DNA from: Halomicrobium urmianum
GTDB lineage: Archaea > Halobacteriota > Halobacteria > Halobacteriales > Haloarculaceae
Length of the DNA stretch: 64,000 nucleotides
Direction of reading: 5' to 3'
Assembly (NCBI RefSeq): GCF_020217425.1
Contig: NZ_CP084090.1
Span: 2,852,001 to 2,916,000, forward strand
The notes beneath the pieces are model-generated. The model worked only from the letters and a program-made list of their open reading frames with translations. It had not been told where the DNA came from and did not search any database. The position numbers and the translations under genes are program-made. This document shows, one piece after another, positions 43,695 to 53,539 of the stretch. Position 1 is the first letter of the stretch, and every line of letters starts with the position of its first letter.

Positions 43695-45425
43695 TCAGGG
43701 GTGCGTGAAGTACGCCACGACGCCGACGTCTTCGACCTCGTCCAGCCGCGCGAACCCGACCCGCTCGAACTGGAGCAGGTCGTCCGTCTCGTAGTCGGCG
43801 ACGCCGGGCTCGGCGACGCCCTCGACGTCGCCCTCCATCGTCCGCAGGCGGAGGTGTGGACCGTCGGCGGGCGCCCAGTGGACCACGTCGACGTCGCCCT
43901 CGCGGACCACGTCGATGTCGTCGCCGGTGTACTCGAAGGCGTCGCGGGTGTGACGGACGCAACCGTACCCCTTCAGCCAGACGCGCTCGCCGTGCTCCGG
44001 CAGGTCGTCGCCCTCGACGGCGACTACCCCCTCGACGGGGATCTCGCGGACGCCGCGGTCCTCGTGGTCGGGATGGACCGGCGGCTCGGCGACGTCGGGC
44101 CCGCCGACGACCTGGCGCTCGACGAGGCCGCCGACGTCGGGGTCGTCCCGGACGAAGAAGGCGCGGTCGGTCTCGTCGTCGATCAGCTCGCGGTTGTTCG
44201 CGTAGATGGAGGACATCGCGAGGTCGACGTTCGACGTCGAGGTGCCCAGCTCGACCATGGCGTCGGTGACGGCTTCGCCGCGGATGCCCCGCTTCTCGAG
44301 GCTGGCGACGGTGGGCGCGCGCGGGTCGTCCCAGCCGTCGAGGTCGCCCGCCTCGATGAGCTCCTTGATGCTGGAGGTGGACATCGGCACGTCGTAGGCG
44401 TCGACCTGGACGTGACCCCAGTGGATCACCTCGGGGTACTCCCAGCCGAAGTAGTCGTAGACGAACTGCTGGCGCTTCGCCGAGTCCTGCAGGTCGATGC
44501 CGCGGATGATGTGGCTGACGTCGAGCAGGTAGTCGTCGACGCCCGACTGGAAGTCGAGCATCGGCCAGCAGCGGTACTCGCTGGCTTCCTCGCGCGGATG
44601 CGGGGTATCGACCATCCGGAAGGCCACCCAGTCGCGCAGCGCGGGGTTCTTGTGCTCGATGTCGGTCTTGATCCGCAGGACCATTTCGCCGCTGTCGTAC
44701 TCGCCCGCCACCATGTCCGCGAACTCCTCGCGGACGGTCTCCGAATCCTTGTCCCGGTGCGGGCAGGGCTCGGCGCCGTTCTTCAGTTCCGAGAACTCCT
44801 CGCCGGGACAGGAGCAGGTGTACGCGCCGCCGAGATCGATCAGCTCGCGGGCGTGCTCGTAGTAGGTCTCGACGCGGTCGCTGGCCTTCTCGACCTCTGC
44901 CGGCTCGAAGCCGAGGTAGTCGATGGCGTCGAGGATCTGGTCGTACGCCGCGAGGTCGGGCCGCTTGGTCTCGGGGTCGGTGTCGTCGAACCGGCAGACG
45001 AACTCGCCGTCGTACTCCTCGGCGTAGGTGCCGACCACCGCCGCCATCCGGGCGTGGCCGACGTGCCACGGGCCGTTGGGATTCGGGGCCACCCGCAGGC
45101 GGATCTGGTCGTACTCGTCGGCGTTCGGGAGGTCCGGCAGCGGGCCCTCGTCCTCTTCGTCCTCGCTCTCGATCTCCTCGAGCTCCTCGGGGGCCAGCTC
45201 GGCCAGTCGCTCCCGGCGCTCCTCGGCACCCATATCGTTGACGTCCTGGATCACCGGTGAGATGACGCCCGGCACCTCGTCGCCGTGCTCGCGAAGCTCC
45301 GGGTTCTCGCCCATCAGCGGGCCCATGATGGCCCCGACCTGCGCCTCGCTACCGTGCTTGACCGCGTTGATCAGGGCCGCGATCTCGGCGGCCTCGCGGG
45401 CCTGCTCGCGTAACTCCTCGTCCAT
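43695..45425 (-). CDS. gltX: Glutamyl-tRNA synthetase (archaeal type)
   Basis: 576 aa class I synthetase. The HIGH motif is GPWHVGHAR (~107-115) and the KMSKS-loop equivalent is VPMSTSS. Archaeal GluRS is usually non-discriminating and charges both tRNA-Glu and tRNA-Gln, with a later amidotransferase step. The start MDEELREQAREAAEIAALINAVKHG is typical. It is separated from idsA by a repeat-rich 250-bp gap. Confidence 0.96.
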   Translation of the reverse strand: MDEELREQAREAAEIAALINAVKHGSEAQVGAIMGPLMGENPELREHGDEVPGVISPVIQDVNDMGAEERRERLAELAPEELEEIESEDEEDEGPLPDLPNADEYDQIRLRVAPNPNGPWHVGHARMAAVVGTYAEEYDGEFVCRFDDTDPETKRPDLAAYDQILDAIDYLGFEPAEVEKASDRVETYYEHARELIDLGGAYTCSCPGEEFSELKNGAEPCPHRDKDSETVREEFADMVAGEYDSGEMVLRIKTDIEHKNPALRDWVAFRMVDTPHPREEASEYRCWPMLDFQSGVDDYLLDVSHIIRGIDLQDSAKRQQFVYDYFGWEYPEVIHWGHVQVDAYDVPMSTSSIKELIEAGDLDGWDDPRAPTVASLEKRGIRGEAVTDAMVELGTSTSNVDLAMSSIYANNRELIDDETDRAFFVRDDPDVGGLVERQVVGGPDVAEPPVHPDHEDRGVREIPVEGVVAVEGDDLPEHGERVWLKGYGCVRHTRDAFEYTGDDIDVVREGDVDVVHWAPADGPHLRLRTMEGDVEGVAEPGVADYETDDLLQFERVGFARLDEVEDVGVVAYFTHP

Positions 45426-45549
45426 TACCGTAGGCTGCGACCGGACGCCTCAAAACGGCGTCGGGTTTCGGGCGGTCGCGGTTTGCGCGCCCGACACCGG
45501 GCTCGCGTGTCGTTCGCTCTGCTCACTCCCGCTCGCTACAACGAGGTCG

Positions 45550-45626
45550 CTCGCTATCTCACGGGTCGCTCCTGCTCGCCGTAACGAGGCCTCCCTCCGG
45601 TCGGCCTCGCTATCTCACGGGTCGCT
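45550..45626 (+). repeat. 56-bp-period direct repeat in the gltX-idsA gap
   Basis: The 21-mer beginning CTCGCTATCTCACGGGTCGC occurs at 45550-45570 and 45606-45626; flanking AACGAGG and GCTC-CCGT segments also recur. It lies in 45426-45676, which holds no gene. Confidence 0.7.
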
Positions 45627-45647
45627 TCGCTCCCCGTTCGATTTGTC

Positions 45648-45676
45648 CGAGGTTTCTCGCTACGCTCGAAACCTCG
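45648..45676 (-). terminator. Hairpin directly after the idsA stop
   Basis: CGAGGTTTC (45648-45656) and GAAACCTCG (45668-45676) form a perfect 9-bp stem with an 11-nt loop, touching the idsA stop codon. Confidence 0.6.
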
Positions 45677-46714
45677 CTAGTACTCCCGCTCGACGAGGTA
45701 GTCCGCGATGCCCTCCAGCAGGTCGCGGGCCTCGTTGTCGGGGAGGATCTGGAGGTTCTCCTTGCCGCTGGCGATCAGCTCGTGGGCGGTCTCGCGGGCG
45801 TAGTCGATGCTGCCAGCCTCTTCGAGCCGCTCGACGGCCGCGTCGATCTCGGCCTCGGTGACCGCCTCGACGGAGTCGGTGTCGACCAGCGAGTCGACGT
45901 CGACGCCCTGCTCGCGGGCGTGCAGCGTGATCAGCGTCTGCTTGTCCTCGACGAGGTCGGAGCCGCGCTGCTTGCCCAGCTTCTCGGACGGCGTGGTCAG
46001 GTCCAGCAGGTCGTCCTGGATCTGGAACGCGCGGCCGACGTCGAGCCCGTAGCCGTAGAGGGCGTCGGTCTCCTCGTCGGCGCCCAGAAGCTCCGCCGGG
46101 ATGGCGGCGGAGGCGGCGTACAGCACCGCCGTCTTCAGCTCGACCATCTCGAGGTACTCGTCGGGCGTGACCGCGTCGCGGGACTCGAAGTCGATGTCGA
46201 ACGCCTGGCCCTCGCAGATCTTCGTGCACGTCGAGGCCAGTTTGGACACCGCGCGGACCGACCGATCGGGCTCGGCGCCGGTCTCCAGCATGCTCTCGAA
46301 GGCCTTCGAGTACAGCGTGTCGCCGGCGAGGATCGCGGTCTCGAGGTCGTACTCGCGGTGGACCGCCGGCACGCCCCGCCGGAGGTCGTCGTCGTCCATG
46401 ATGTCGTCGTGGATCAGCGTGAACGACTGGATCATCTCGACGGACGCGGCGGCGGCCATCAGGTCGATCTCGCCGCCGTCCAGCGTCGGGAACGCGCGGT
46501 AGTCGACCGACAGCGGCTCGACGTCCGCGAGCGCCTCGGCGGCCAGCAGGACCATCGTCGGGCGGAGTCGCTTGCCGCCCGCGTCCAGCAGGTACCGCGA
46601 GGCCTCATACAGCCGCTCGGGCTCGACGACCGGAAGCTCGTCCGGGATCGCGTCGTTGACCCGTTCTCGTCGCGCGAGGATCGCCTCCTCGACGCGCTGT
46701 CCTCTCTGGACCAT
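45677..46714 (-). CDS. idsA: Polyprenyl (geranylgeranyl/farnesyl) diphosphate synthase
   Basis: 345 aa trans-prenyltransferase making the C15-C20 chains of archaeal lipids. The first Asp-rich motif is DDIMDDDDLRRG, the second DDLLD, and the GGKRLRP segment near residue 46 binds diphosphate. It starts 1 nt after the RNase J stop, so the two are co-transcribed. It works downstream of mvk, ipk and idi2, all in this window. Confidence 0.95.
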   Translation of the reverse strand: MVQRGQRVEEAILARRERVNDAIPDELPVVEPERLYEASRYLLDAGGKRLRPTMVLLAAEALADVEPLSVDYRAFPTLDGGEIDLMAAAASVEMIQSFTLIHDDIMDDDDLRRGVPAVHREYDLETAILAGDTLYSKAFESMLETGAEPDRSVRAVSKLASTCTKICEGQAFDIDFESRDAVTPDEYLEMVELKTAVLYAASAAIPAELLGADEETDALYGYGLDVGRAFQIQDDLLDLTTPSEKLGKQRGSDLVEDKQTLITLHAREQGVDVDSLVDTDSVEAVTEAEIDAAVERLEEAGSIDYARETAHELIASGKENLQILPDNEARDLLEGIADYLVEREY

Positions 46715-46715
46715 C

Positions 46716-48062
46716 CTACTCGGTCAGCTGGATCATGTTCCCGTTACGCGTGACGTGCAGGTCCCGGCCCAGCTTGTACCCCTCGTTCTCGGCGAGGTCC
46801 ACGTACGAGGAGTAGCCCTTCATGTCCTGGTGGGCGGGGATGACGTTCCGCGGCTGGAGCGCCTGCAGCATCTCGTAGTGGCCCTCCTGGTTGAGGTGGC
46901 CGGAGACGTGGATGTCGTCGTAGATGCGGGCGCCCTGCATGCCCAGCAGCTTCTCGGACTGGTAGCGCTGGCCCTCGTTGGTCGGCTCCGGGATGACCCG
47001 GGCCGAGAAGACGACCTTGTCGCCCTCGTCCAGCTCGTAGGGCGTCTCGCCGCGGCCCATCCGGGTGAGCATCGCACGGGGCTCGCCCTGGTGGCCCGTG
47101 ACGATCGGCAGGAAGTTCTCCTTGCCGTCGTTCATGATCCGCTTGAACGTCCGGTCGACGGACTTGCGGTGGCCGTACATGCCCAGGTCCTCGGGGAACT
47201 CGACGAAGTCCAGGCGCTCGGCCGTCCCGGAGTACTTCTCCATGGAGCGGCCCAGCAGGACCGGCTGGCGACCGATGTCGTCGGCGAACTCAACGAGGCT
47301 CTTCACGCGGGCGATGTGGCTGGAGAACGTCGTGGCGACGATGCCGCCGTCGTAGTCCTCCATGCTGTACATGACGTCCTTCAGGTGCCGACGAGCGACC
47401 GACTCGGATGGCGTGCGGCCCTTCTTGTTGGCGTTGGTGCAGTCCTCGATGTAGCAGAGGACGCCCTCGTCCTCGCGACCGATCTCGCGGAACCGCTCCA
47501 TGTCGATGGGGTCGCCCAGGACCGGCGTGTGGTCCATCCGCTTGTCCAGCCCGTAGACGACCGCGCCCTCCGGCGTGTGGAGGACGGGGTTGATCGCGTC
47601 GATGATGGAGTGAGTGACGTTGACGAACTCCAGTTCGTTGCGCTCGCCGATCGACATCGTGCCGCCGGCCTCCATCTTCACGAGGTCGTTCTGGACCCCG
47701 AACTTCTCCTCGCCCTTGATCTGCTGTTTGACCAGTTCGATCGTGAACGGCGTCGCAACGATGGGCGCGTCGTAGCGGTGGGCCAGCTTGGAGATGGCGC
47801 CGATGTGGTCGAGGTGGCCGTGCGTCGGCACGATGGCCTTCACGTCGCCCTCGAGGTCGGACATGACGCGGTCGTCCGGGATCGCGCCCATGTCGATCAG
47901 ATCGAGGGAGTGCATCCGCTCGGTCTCGACGTTGTCGTGAATCAGTACCTTCGAGAGGTTCAGCCCCATGTCGAAGATGACGACGTCCTCGCCCGCACGC
48001 ACCGCCGTCATCTGTCGGCCGACCTCCTCGTAACCGCCGATTGTCGCGATTTCGACTTCCAT
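46716..48062 (-). CDS. rnj: Ribonuclease J
   Basis: 448 aa MBL/beta-CASP RNase. The metal site [10 protein letters not shown] is at ~87-96, [13 protein letters not shown] is in the beta-CASP part, and the late motifs [14 protein letters not shown] and NVIPAHQD are present. Archaeal RNase J acts as a 5'-3' exoribonuclease in mRNA decay. The start [22 protein letters not shown] is typical. The mevalonate-cluster position (ipk...rnj-idsA) is conserved in archaea. Confidence 0.96.
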   Translation of the reverse strand: MEVEIATIGGYEEVGRQMTAVRAGEDVVIFDMGLNLSKVLIHDNVETERMHSLDLIDMGAIPDDRVMSDLEGDVKAIVPTHGHLDHIGAISKLAHRYDAPIVATPFTIELVKQQIKGEEKFGVQNDLVKMEAGGTMSIGERNELEFVNVTHSIIDAINPVLHTPEGAVVYGLDKRMDHTPVLGDPIDMERFREIGREDEGVLCYIEDCTNANKKGRTPSESVARRHLKDVMYSMEDYDGGIVATTFSSHIARVKSLVEFADDIGRQPVLLGRSMEKYSGTAERLDFVEFPEDLGMYGHRKSVDRTFKRIMNDGKENFLPIVTGHQGEPRAMLTRMGRGETPYELDEGDKVVFSARVIPEPTNEGQRYQSEKLLGMQGARIYDDIHVSGHLNQEGHYEMLQALQPRNVIPAHQDMKGYSSYVDLAENEGYKLGRDLHVTRNGNMIQLTE

Positions 48063-48332
48063 AGTTGTCTCTCCGAGGGAAGCCGTCCGCGTGCGGGGTG
48101 TGCCGTCCGGCTACGACAGAGGTCAGGTCGCTCGCGCGACTGGTCCGTGCTCCGCAGGCCGGCCGGGCGGTGCCCGTAGCCCCGGAGCGGTGGTGGGGGA
48201 CGCCGATCGTCCCTGACGGATGTCCGTCGTCCGCCGGCCGTCCCCGCGCCGGACGGCCGTACGCTCGGTTACGTCGGGCTACGGTACGCCGGCCTAAAAA
48301 CTGTGTGGGTTCCCGTCAGATCCCGAGAGTCG

Positions 48333-49865
48333 TCAACCCAGGTAGTCGTCGAGCGGGTCGTCGTCGGTCTCGGGCTCGAAGGAGTCGACGCCCTCGTCGG
48401 CGAGCGTCCCCTCGTCGGGTTCGTCTTCTGCCCGTTCGCCGTCGCCGAAGCCGTTCCCGGTCTCGTCGGCGTCGAATCGGCCCTCGTCACCGGCGGCGTC
48501 GCCGCCGACGGTCGGATCGTCGTCGGCTGCGGGCCCGTCGGCGAGCTCGCGGTCGGCAACTCCGCGGCCGGTACCAGCCGGATCAGCTCCGGCCGACTCC
48601 CCGGCGTCCGGGCCGTCGGTCGCGGGCGATCCCTCGCCCGGATCGATGACGGTCTCTCGGTCTACGGCCGGCCCGTCGGCGTCGAAGCGGTCCCGTTCCG
48701 GGCCGCGGTCGCTTCCGGGCGTCGCGCTCGCGCCGTCACCGGCGTCGACTCGCCCGGTCTGATCGGCTCCTTCCCCCGACGAGGCGAACGGATCGTCACC
48801 GGCGGGCTCGTCAGCCGCGACGCCGTCCGCCTGCTCGCGGAGCTGGTCCCAGGTCCGGCCCTCATCGGGGCTGGCCCGGGGATCGGCCCCCTCGCCCGGC
48901 AGGTCGTCCGCTTCCTCGCGTCCGTTGCCTGGCGCCTCGTCGCTCAGGCCGTCGCCTCGCTCGCCGGCTGTCGCACCGCCGGCCGGGCTCTCGGTCTCAT
49001 CGGCGGCCTCCGCCGCCTCGGACTGCTCGAACTCGGAGGGATCCGGCGGGGTCCACTCCGGCGGCTCGCCGTCGGCGGGCTCGGTCGCCCTCGTATCGGC
49101 GGGCTCCCGGGGCGCGTCGCCCGCGTCTACCGGTTCACCGCCCCCGGAGTCGGGTTGTACGTCGCCCGCGGCGTTCCCCTGCTCACCGGGTCGATCCGCC
49201 TGCGTCTGGTCGGCTGCGCCGGCCGCGCTGGCCGCATCGGCCGCGTCGCCGACCCCGGGCGCTCCGTCAGCCGCGCTCGGCGACGCCTCGGCAGGCCCCT
49301 CGCGGGGAGCCGGTTCCGGGTCGGGATCAGGCGTCGTATTCGGCTCGGAAGCGGCCGAGTTAGCGCCGGACGGGGGCGACTCCGCGTCGCCCTCGTCGGC
49401 GGCGGACCGCGCGGCGGCCGACGTCGCTGCGCCCGTCGGTTCCTCGTCCGCCCCGTCGGCCTCCGCGTCGTTCGATTCTCCCTCCTCGGTTCGTTCGTCG
49501 CCCCCGGATACGCCGGCCCCGCCGGACGTCGCGTCCGTCTCCGGTTCGTCGTCAGCCACGGTGCTCGCGGCGTCTCCCGCCGACTGCGCGGCCCCGGTAG
49601 CAGCGGCGTCGACGACTAACTTGTAGAACAGTCCGAACACGCCGGTCAGCGCCACCAGCACGCCGGCGACGACGAGGAGGGCGCCGACGGCCACGTAGGG
49701 GTTCGACAGGGCGGCCAGCGAGGGACTCGCCAGCGAGGCGCCGCTGCTCGCGGCGACGTACGCGCCGGCCGCCGCGGGGACGCCACCGAAGGCCACCGCT
49801 CCGGAGAGATAGCCCACGAACTTCGCGCCGTACTTGTACGCGTCGGCCAGCCCAACGGCTTGCAT
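48333..49865 (-). CDS. Membrane-anchored protein with very long acidic disordered tail
   Basis: 510 aa. The N-terminal ~95 residues have two to three hydrophobic segments (YLSGAVAFGGVPAAAGAYVAA and VAVGALLVVAGVLVALTGVFGLFYKLVVDAA). The remaining ~410 residues are low-complexity, made of D, E, A, G, P, S and T. I chose the ATG at 49865 (MQAVGLADAYKYGAKFVGYL). The N terminus looks like a haloarchaeal small membrane protein. The tail would be cytosolic or extracellular depending on topology. It sits between ipk and rnj. Confidence 0.7.
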   Translation of the reverse strand: MQAVGLADAYKYGAKFVGYLSGAVAFGGVPAAAGAYVAASSGASLASPSLAALSNPYVAVGALLVVAGVLVALTGVFGLFYKLVVDAAATGAAQSAGDAASTVADDEPETDATSGGAGVSGGDERTEEGESNDAEADGADEEPTGAATSAAARSAADEGDAESPPSGANSAASEPNTTPDPDPEPAPREGPAEASPSAADGAPGVGDAADAASAAGAADQTQADRPGEQGNAAGDVQPDSGGGEPVDAGDAPREPADTRATEPADGEPPEWTPPDPSEFEQSEAAEAADETESPAGGATAGERGDGLSDEAPGNGREEADDLPGEGADPRASPDEGRTWDQLREQADGVAADEPAGDDPFASSGEGADQTGRVDAGDGASATPGSDRGPERDRFDADGPAVDRETVIDPGEGSPATDGPDAGESAGADPAGTGRGVADRELADGPAADDDPTVGGDAAGDEGRFDADETGNGFGDGERAEDEPDEGTLADEGVDSFEPETDDDPLDDYLG

Positions 49866-49974
49866 GCCAGAGACATAACCAAAGGCGACCAAATAGGTTT
49901 CCCACAACTGGCTCGGAAGCGGCAACTAATCGGCGGCTCCACTTCCCGGATCGATAGTCGGCAGACCGACCGCG

Positions 49975-50718
49975 TTACCGCCCATCGACGGTCGTTCCAG
50001 GCGCCTCGCCGGCCAGGAAGCCGGCCAGCGCGTCGGGCCCGAAGATCTGCGCGGGCGCGTCGAGCGCGAGCAGCGACCGGACCTTGCCGGCCATCCCGCC
50101 GGAGACGTCCGTCGCGTCGCTGTCGCCGAGCACGTCGGCGACCTCGTCTATCGAACCGATCCTGTCGATCACCGCATCCTCGCCGTCGAGGACCCCGGGC
50201 ACGGTCGAGCAGAGGCCGACCCGGTCCGCGTCGACCGCCGGCGCCACTTCCACCACGAGTTCGTCCCCCGAGACGACAGTCACGCCCTCGCCCTCGTGGG
50301 CGACGACGTCGCCGTGGAGCACGGGCGCGAACCCCTCGCCCAGGAGCCGGCGGATCTGGTCGGTGGGCAGGGAGAGGTCGCCGTCGGCGTTTCGCGACCC
50401 GGCCGAGAGCGGTCGGACGGGCAGCGCCGGGACCCCCGCCGACTGGAGCGCGTCGACGACCTCGCGGCTGAGGCGGGTCATCGCGTCGTGGATGGCCAGC
50501 GCGTCCGCGGCGTCGCGGGTCCCCCGCTCCGTCGTCACGCCGTGCTCGTCCGCGTAGTGGTGGCCGAAGCTCCCGCCGCCGTGGACGACCACGAGGTCCG
50601 CGTCGGCCTCGCCCAGCGCGGCCGCCGCCGCGTCGAGCGCGTCGCGGTCGACCGTCTCGGACTCGGACTTGTCCGTGATCACGCTCCCCCCGAGCTTGAC
50701 GACGACCGTCCCGGTCAT
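49975..50718 (-). CDS. ipk: Isopentenyl phosphate kinase
   Basis: 247 aa amino-acid-kinase-fold enzyme that phosphorylates isopentenyl phosphate to IPP in the archaeal alternative mevalonate pathway. VVKLGGSVITDKS at the N terminus, VVHGGGSFGHHYAD with the catalytic His, and VSGGMAGKVRSLLAL are seen. The start overlaps the mvk stop as ATGA. Confidence 0.95.
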   Translation of the reverse strand: MTGTVVVKLGGSVITDKSESETVDRDALDAAAAALGEADADLVVVHGGGSFGHHYADEHGVTTERGTRDAADALAIHDAMTRLSREVVDALQSAGVPALPVRPLSAGSRNADGDLSLPTDQIRRLLGEGFAPVLHGDVVAHEGEGVTVVSGDELVVEVAPAVDADRVGLCSTVPGVLDGEDAVIDRIGSIDEVADVLGDSDATDVSGGMAGKVRSLLALDAPAQIFGPDALAGFLAGEAPGTTVDGR

Positions 50719-51692
50719 TCGACGCGGACCCCCTCGCAGGCGAGCTCGGCGCGGAAGGCCTCCTCGCAGTCAGGCGTGTAGTCCAGCGCCGTCAGCGGCG
50801 CGTCGGAGGGGTCGAGCGCGACGATGCAGCCCCCGCCGCCCGCGCCCGTCAGCTTGGCGCCGTGGGCCCCGGCCTCCCGAGCGGCCCACACCATCGCGTC
50901 CAGCGAGCGCGCGGAGACGCCCAGCGCCGACAGCAGGCCGTGGTTGACGTCCATGAGCTGGCCCAGTCGCTCCAAGTCGCCGTCGACGAGCGCCGACTCG
51001 CCCTCGCGGACCAGGTCGCCGATGGCGGAGACGGTGTCGGCGGCGAAGCCGTACTCCTCGCGCAGGTCCCGCACCCCGGCGACGAGTTCGCCGGTGTCGC
51101 CCGCACCGCCGTCGTAGCCGATCAGGAAGGGGAGGTCGTCGACGCCGTCGATGGTCCGGCAGTCGTCGCCCTCGACGCGGACGGCGCCGCCCATCGCCGA
51201 ACAGAACGTGTCCGCCCGCGAGGCCTGGCCGTCCTGGACCTCGTGCTCGACGCGGTAGGCGCGCTCGGCGATCTCCTCGGGCGCGAGCTCCGCGCCCAGT
51301 TCCCGCGCGGCCGCCTCGATGGCAGCCACCGTGACGGCCGCCGACGAGCCCAGGCCTGCGCCCAGCGGGATGGCGCTCTCGATGCTGACCTCGAAGCCGA
51401 CGTCCTCGACGCCGGCGGCGTCTCTCGCCTGCGCGACGGCCTCGCTGACGTAGCCCATCCCCGCCTCGACCATCGACTCGGGGGCGTCGACGTCGGGGTG
51501 GTCGCCGTTCCCGAACTCGACCGTGAACCCGTCGAGCGTGAGGTCCTCCGCGTGGACGCGCAGCCCCTCCGTACGCTTCTCGACGGTGACCTCCGCCCGC
51601 CGCTCGACGGCGCAGGGGACCGCCGGTTCGCCGTACACGACCGCGTGCTCCCCGAACAGGTACACTTTCCCCGGGGCGCTGGCTGTGACCAT
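50715..51692 (-). CDS. mvk: Mevalonate kinase
   Basis: 325 aa GHMP kinase: ATP + mevalonate to 5-phosphomevalonate. Motif 1 is ASAPGKVYLFGEHAVVYG, motif 2 PLGAGLGSSAAVTVA (~106-120), motif 3 GAKLTGAGGGGC. The start is ATG 51690-51692; a longer open frame upstream runs antisense through the P450 gene and is rejected. First gene of the mvk-ipk pair. Confidence 0.96.
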   Translation of the reverse strand: MVTASAPGKVYLFGEHAVVYGEPAVPCAVERRAEVTVEKRTEGLRVHAEDLTLDGFTVEFGNGDHPDVDAPESMVEAGMGYVSEAVAQARDAAGVEDVGFEVSIESAIPLGAGLGSSAAVTVAAIEAAARELGAELAPEEIAERAYRVEHEVQDGQASRADTFCSAMGGAVRVEGDDCRTIDGVDDLPFLIGYDGGAGDTGELVAGVRDLREEYGFAADTVSAIGDLVREGESALVDGDLERLGQLMDVNHGLLSALGVSARSLDAMVWAAREAGAHGAKLTGAGGGGCIVALDPSDAPLTALDYTPDCEEAFRAELACEGVRVE

Positions 51693-51769
51693 ACCCGCCC
51701 CTCTGTAGCCGTCCCTAAGGGGCTTTTCGGAGCGCCCGCGCCTGGCGCTTCGCCGCCCCCGCCGACGCC

Positions 51770-53107
51770 CTAGCGCTCCAGCACCCGCATCCGCATCTCC
51801 TGCTCCGGATGGGCCGTCAGCGACGGGTTCAGCTCTAGCGGCGTCTCGCCCAGGAACTCGAGGCGGTAGTCGCTCGCCGCCGTCGCCAGGATCAACTGGG
51901 CCTCCAGCATGGCGAGGTGCTTGCCGATGCAGTGGCGCGGGCCGCCGCCGAACGGGAAGTAGGCGAACCGGTGGCGCCCCTCGCTGCGCTTCGGTGACCA
52001 CCGCTCCGGGTCGAAGGTCTCGGGGTCGTCCCACAGCCGGTCGGAGCGGTGGACCGCCCACTGCGGGAGCATGATGGCCGTTCCCGCCGGTACCTCGTAC
52101 CCCGCGAGTTCGACGTCCGTCGTCGGCTCCCTGAAGATCGTGTACACGGGCGGGAACAGCCGCATCGCCTCCTGGATCACCCACTCCAGGTACTCGAGGT
52201 CGCGGACGTGCTCCATCCCGGGCCGTTCGTCCCCGACGACGTCGTCGACCTCCTCGTGGAGGCGCCGCTCGACCTCGGGGTGCTCCGAGAGCAGGAACCA
52301 CGAGTACGTCAGCGTCAGCGCCGTCGTGTCGTGGCCGGCCAGCAGCATGGTCATCATCTCGTCGCGCACCTGGTCGGGCGATTGCTCGCCGCGGCCCCGC
52401 GCGCGCATCAGTATCGACAGGAAGTCCGTCGGTCCCTCCTCCCCGGACCCGAACGTCCCCCGCCGCCGTTCGATCACCTCGTCGAGCACGTCGTCCAGCG
52501 CGCCGACGGCGGCCGCGAACTCCCGGTCGCCGGGCATCGGCACCCACTGCGGCGCGGCGAACCGGACGGGATCGGGCTCGAACCGGGCGCCCAGGGGGAC
52601 CAGCTGCTCCTGAACCGCTGACACCCGCTCGTCGGGTAGCTCGACGCCCATCATCAGATCGAGGATGACGTCCAGCGTCACGTGGGTCATCGACCGCTCG
52701 ACGTCGACCGCGTCGCCCGCCGTCCAGTCGGCCAGCAGCGCCTCGGCGTGGCCGGTGATCCGGTCGGCCATCCCGGACAGCCGGGACATCGTGAACGCCG
52801 GGTTCGCCAGGTCCCGCTGGCTCTCCCATGTCTCGCCCTCGCTCAGCAGGAGCCCCTCGCCGAGCAGATCGCCCAGGGCGTCGCCCTGGAAGTCGGGTTT
52901 GCGGAAGCGGTCGGCCTCGGCGACCAGTATCCGCTCGATCACGTCCGGATCGGCGACCATTACGGTGTCCATCGGTCCCATGTCGAACCGGGCCACGTCG
53001 CCGTAGGCCGCCTCCAGCGCGGAGAGGAATCTGAACGGGTCGCGGGCGTACGTCCGACTGCTCCCGAACAGGGGTTCGCCGTTCGGACCGGGTGGGGTCT
53101 CTGCCAT
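51770..53107 (-). CDS. Cytochrome P450 (CYP174-like)
   Basis: 445 aa soluble P450. The I-helix is LLAGHDTTALTLTYSW, the K-helix is EAMRLFPP, and the heme-binding loop is FPFGGGPRHCIGKHLA with the Cys ligand. No membrane anchor. The start is ATG 53105-53107 (MAETPPGPNGEPLFG). It recalls CYP174 of Haloarcula relatives. The substrate is unknown; the place next to mvk makes an isoprenoid substrate possible. Redox partners could be the ferredoxins. Confidence 0.93.
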   Translation of the reverse strand: MAETPPGPNGEPLFGSSRTYARDPFRFLSALEAAYGDVARFDMGPMDTVMVADPDVIERILVAEADRFRKPDFQGDALGDLLGEGLLLSEGETWESQRDLANPAFTMSRLSGMADRITGHAEALLADWTAGDAVDVERSMTHVTLDVILDLMMGVELPDERVSAVQEQLVPLGARFEPDPVRFAAPQWVPMPGDREFAAAVGALDDVLDEVIERRRGTFGSGEEGPTDFLSILMRARGRGEQSPDQVRDEMMTMLLAGHDTTALTLTYSWFLLSEHPEVERRLHEEVDDVVGDERPGMEHVRDLEYLEWVIQEAMRLFPPVYTIFREPTTDVELAGYEVPAGTAIMLPQWAVHRSDRLWDDPETFDPERWSPKRSEGRHRFAYFPFGGGPRHCIGKHLAMLEAQLILATAASDYRLEFLGETPLELNPSLTAHPEQEMRMRVLER

Positions 53108-53154
53108 CGAACCTGTTAGGCGACTGCCGCATTTGAATGGCGTGCCAACACCCG

Positions 53155-53535
53155 TCAGAGATGCGAGGCCGGATCCAGGTCGATCCCGGTGTGGCGTCGG
53201 ATCGCAGCGCCCGCCAGCCCGCCGACCGCGCTCAGCCCCACCGTGTAGCAGGCGAACAGCGCGAACGCGATCGCGAGGAAGAGGTCGTACGCGGGCGCTC
53301 CCGGCGTGATTCCGAAGCCGAGCCGCCCAGCGATCCACAGCGCCGGCGCGAACAGCGCCAGCAGCGGCACGCCGGCGACGACGCCCGAGAGCCCGCCCAC
53401 TGTGAACGAGTGCACGTACCCGCCGCCGTCGCGATAGGCCGCGCTCGCGCCCCCGGCCAGCGGCGAGAACGGCAGAACAGAGAGGGCGAGCGTCACGGTA
53501 GCCCCTGCGGCGGCGTCGACGAGCAGTCGGAGCAT
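53155..53535 (-). CDS. Small membrane protein, DUF5518-like
   Basis: 126 aa with about four hydrophobic helices: [72 protein letters not shown]. The Gly-rich glycine-zipper-like pattern resembles the next gene and the haloarchaeal family DUF5518. The start is ATG 53533-53535, 4 nt after the neighbour, so co-transcribed. The function is unknown. Confidence 0.7.
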   Translation of the reverse strand: MLRLLVDAAAGATVTLALSVLPFSPLAGGASAAYRDGGGYVHSFTVGGLSGVVAGVPLLALFAPALWIAGRLGFGITPGAPAYDLFLAIAFALFACYTVGLSAVGGLAGAAIRRHTGIDLDPASHL

Positions 53536-53539
53536 CGCC

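Noticed and set aside
50715-53132. 805-aa minus-strand frame as a P450-mevalonate kinase fusion
   Set aside because: The part upstream of 51692 is not the P450 frame; P450 lies in another frame with its own stop at 51770.
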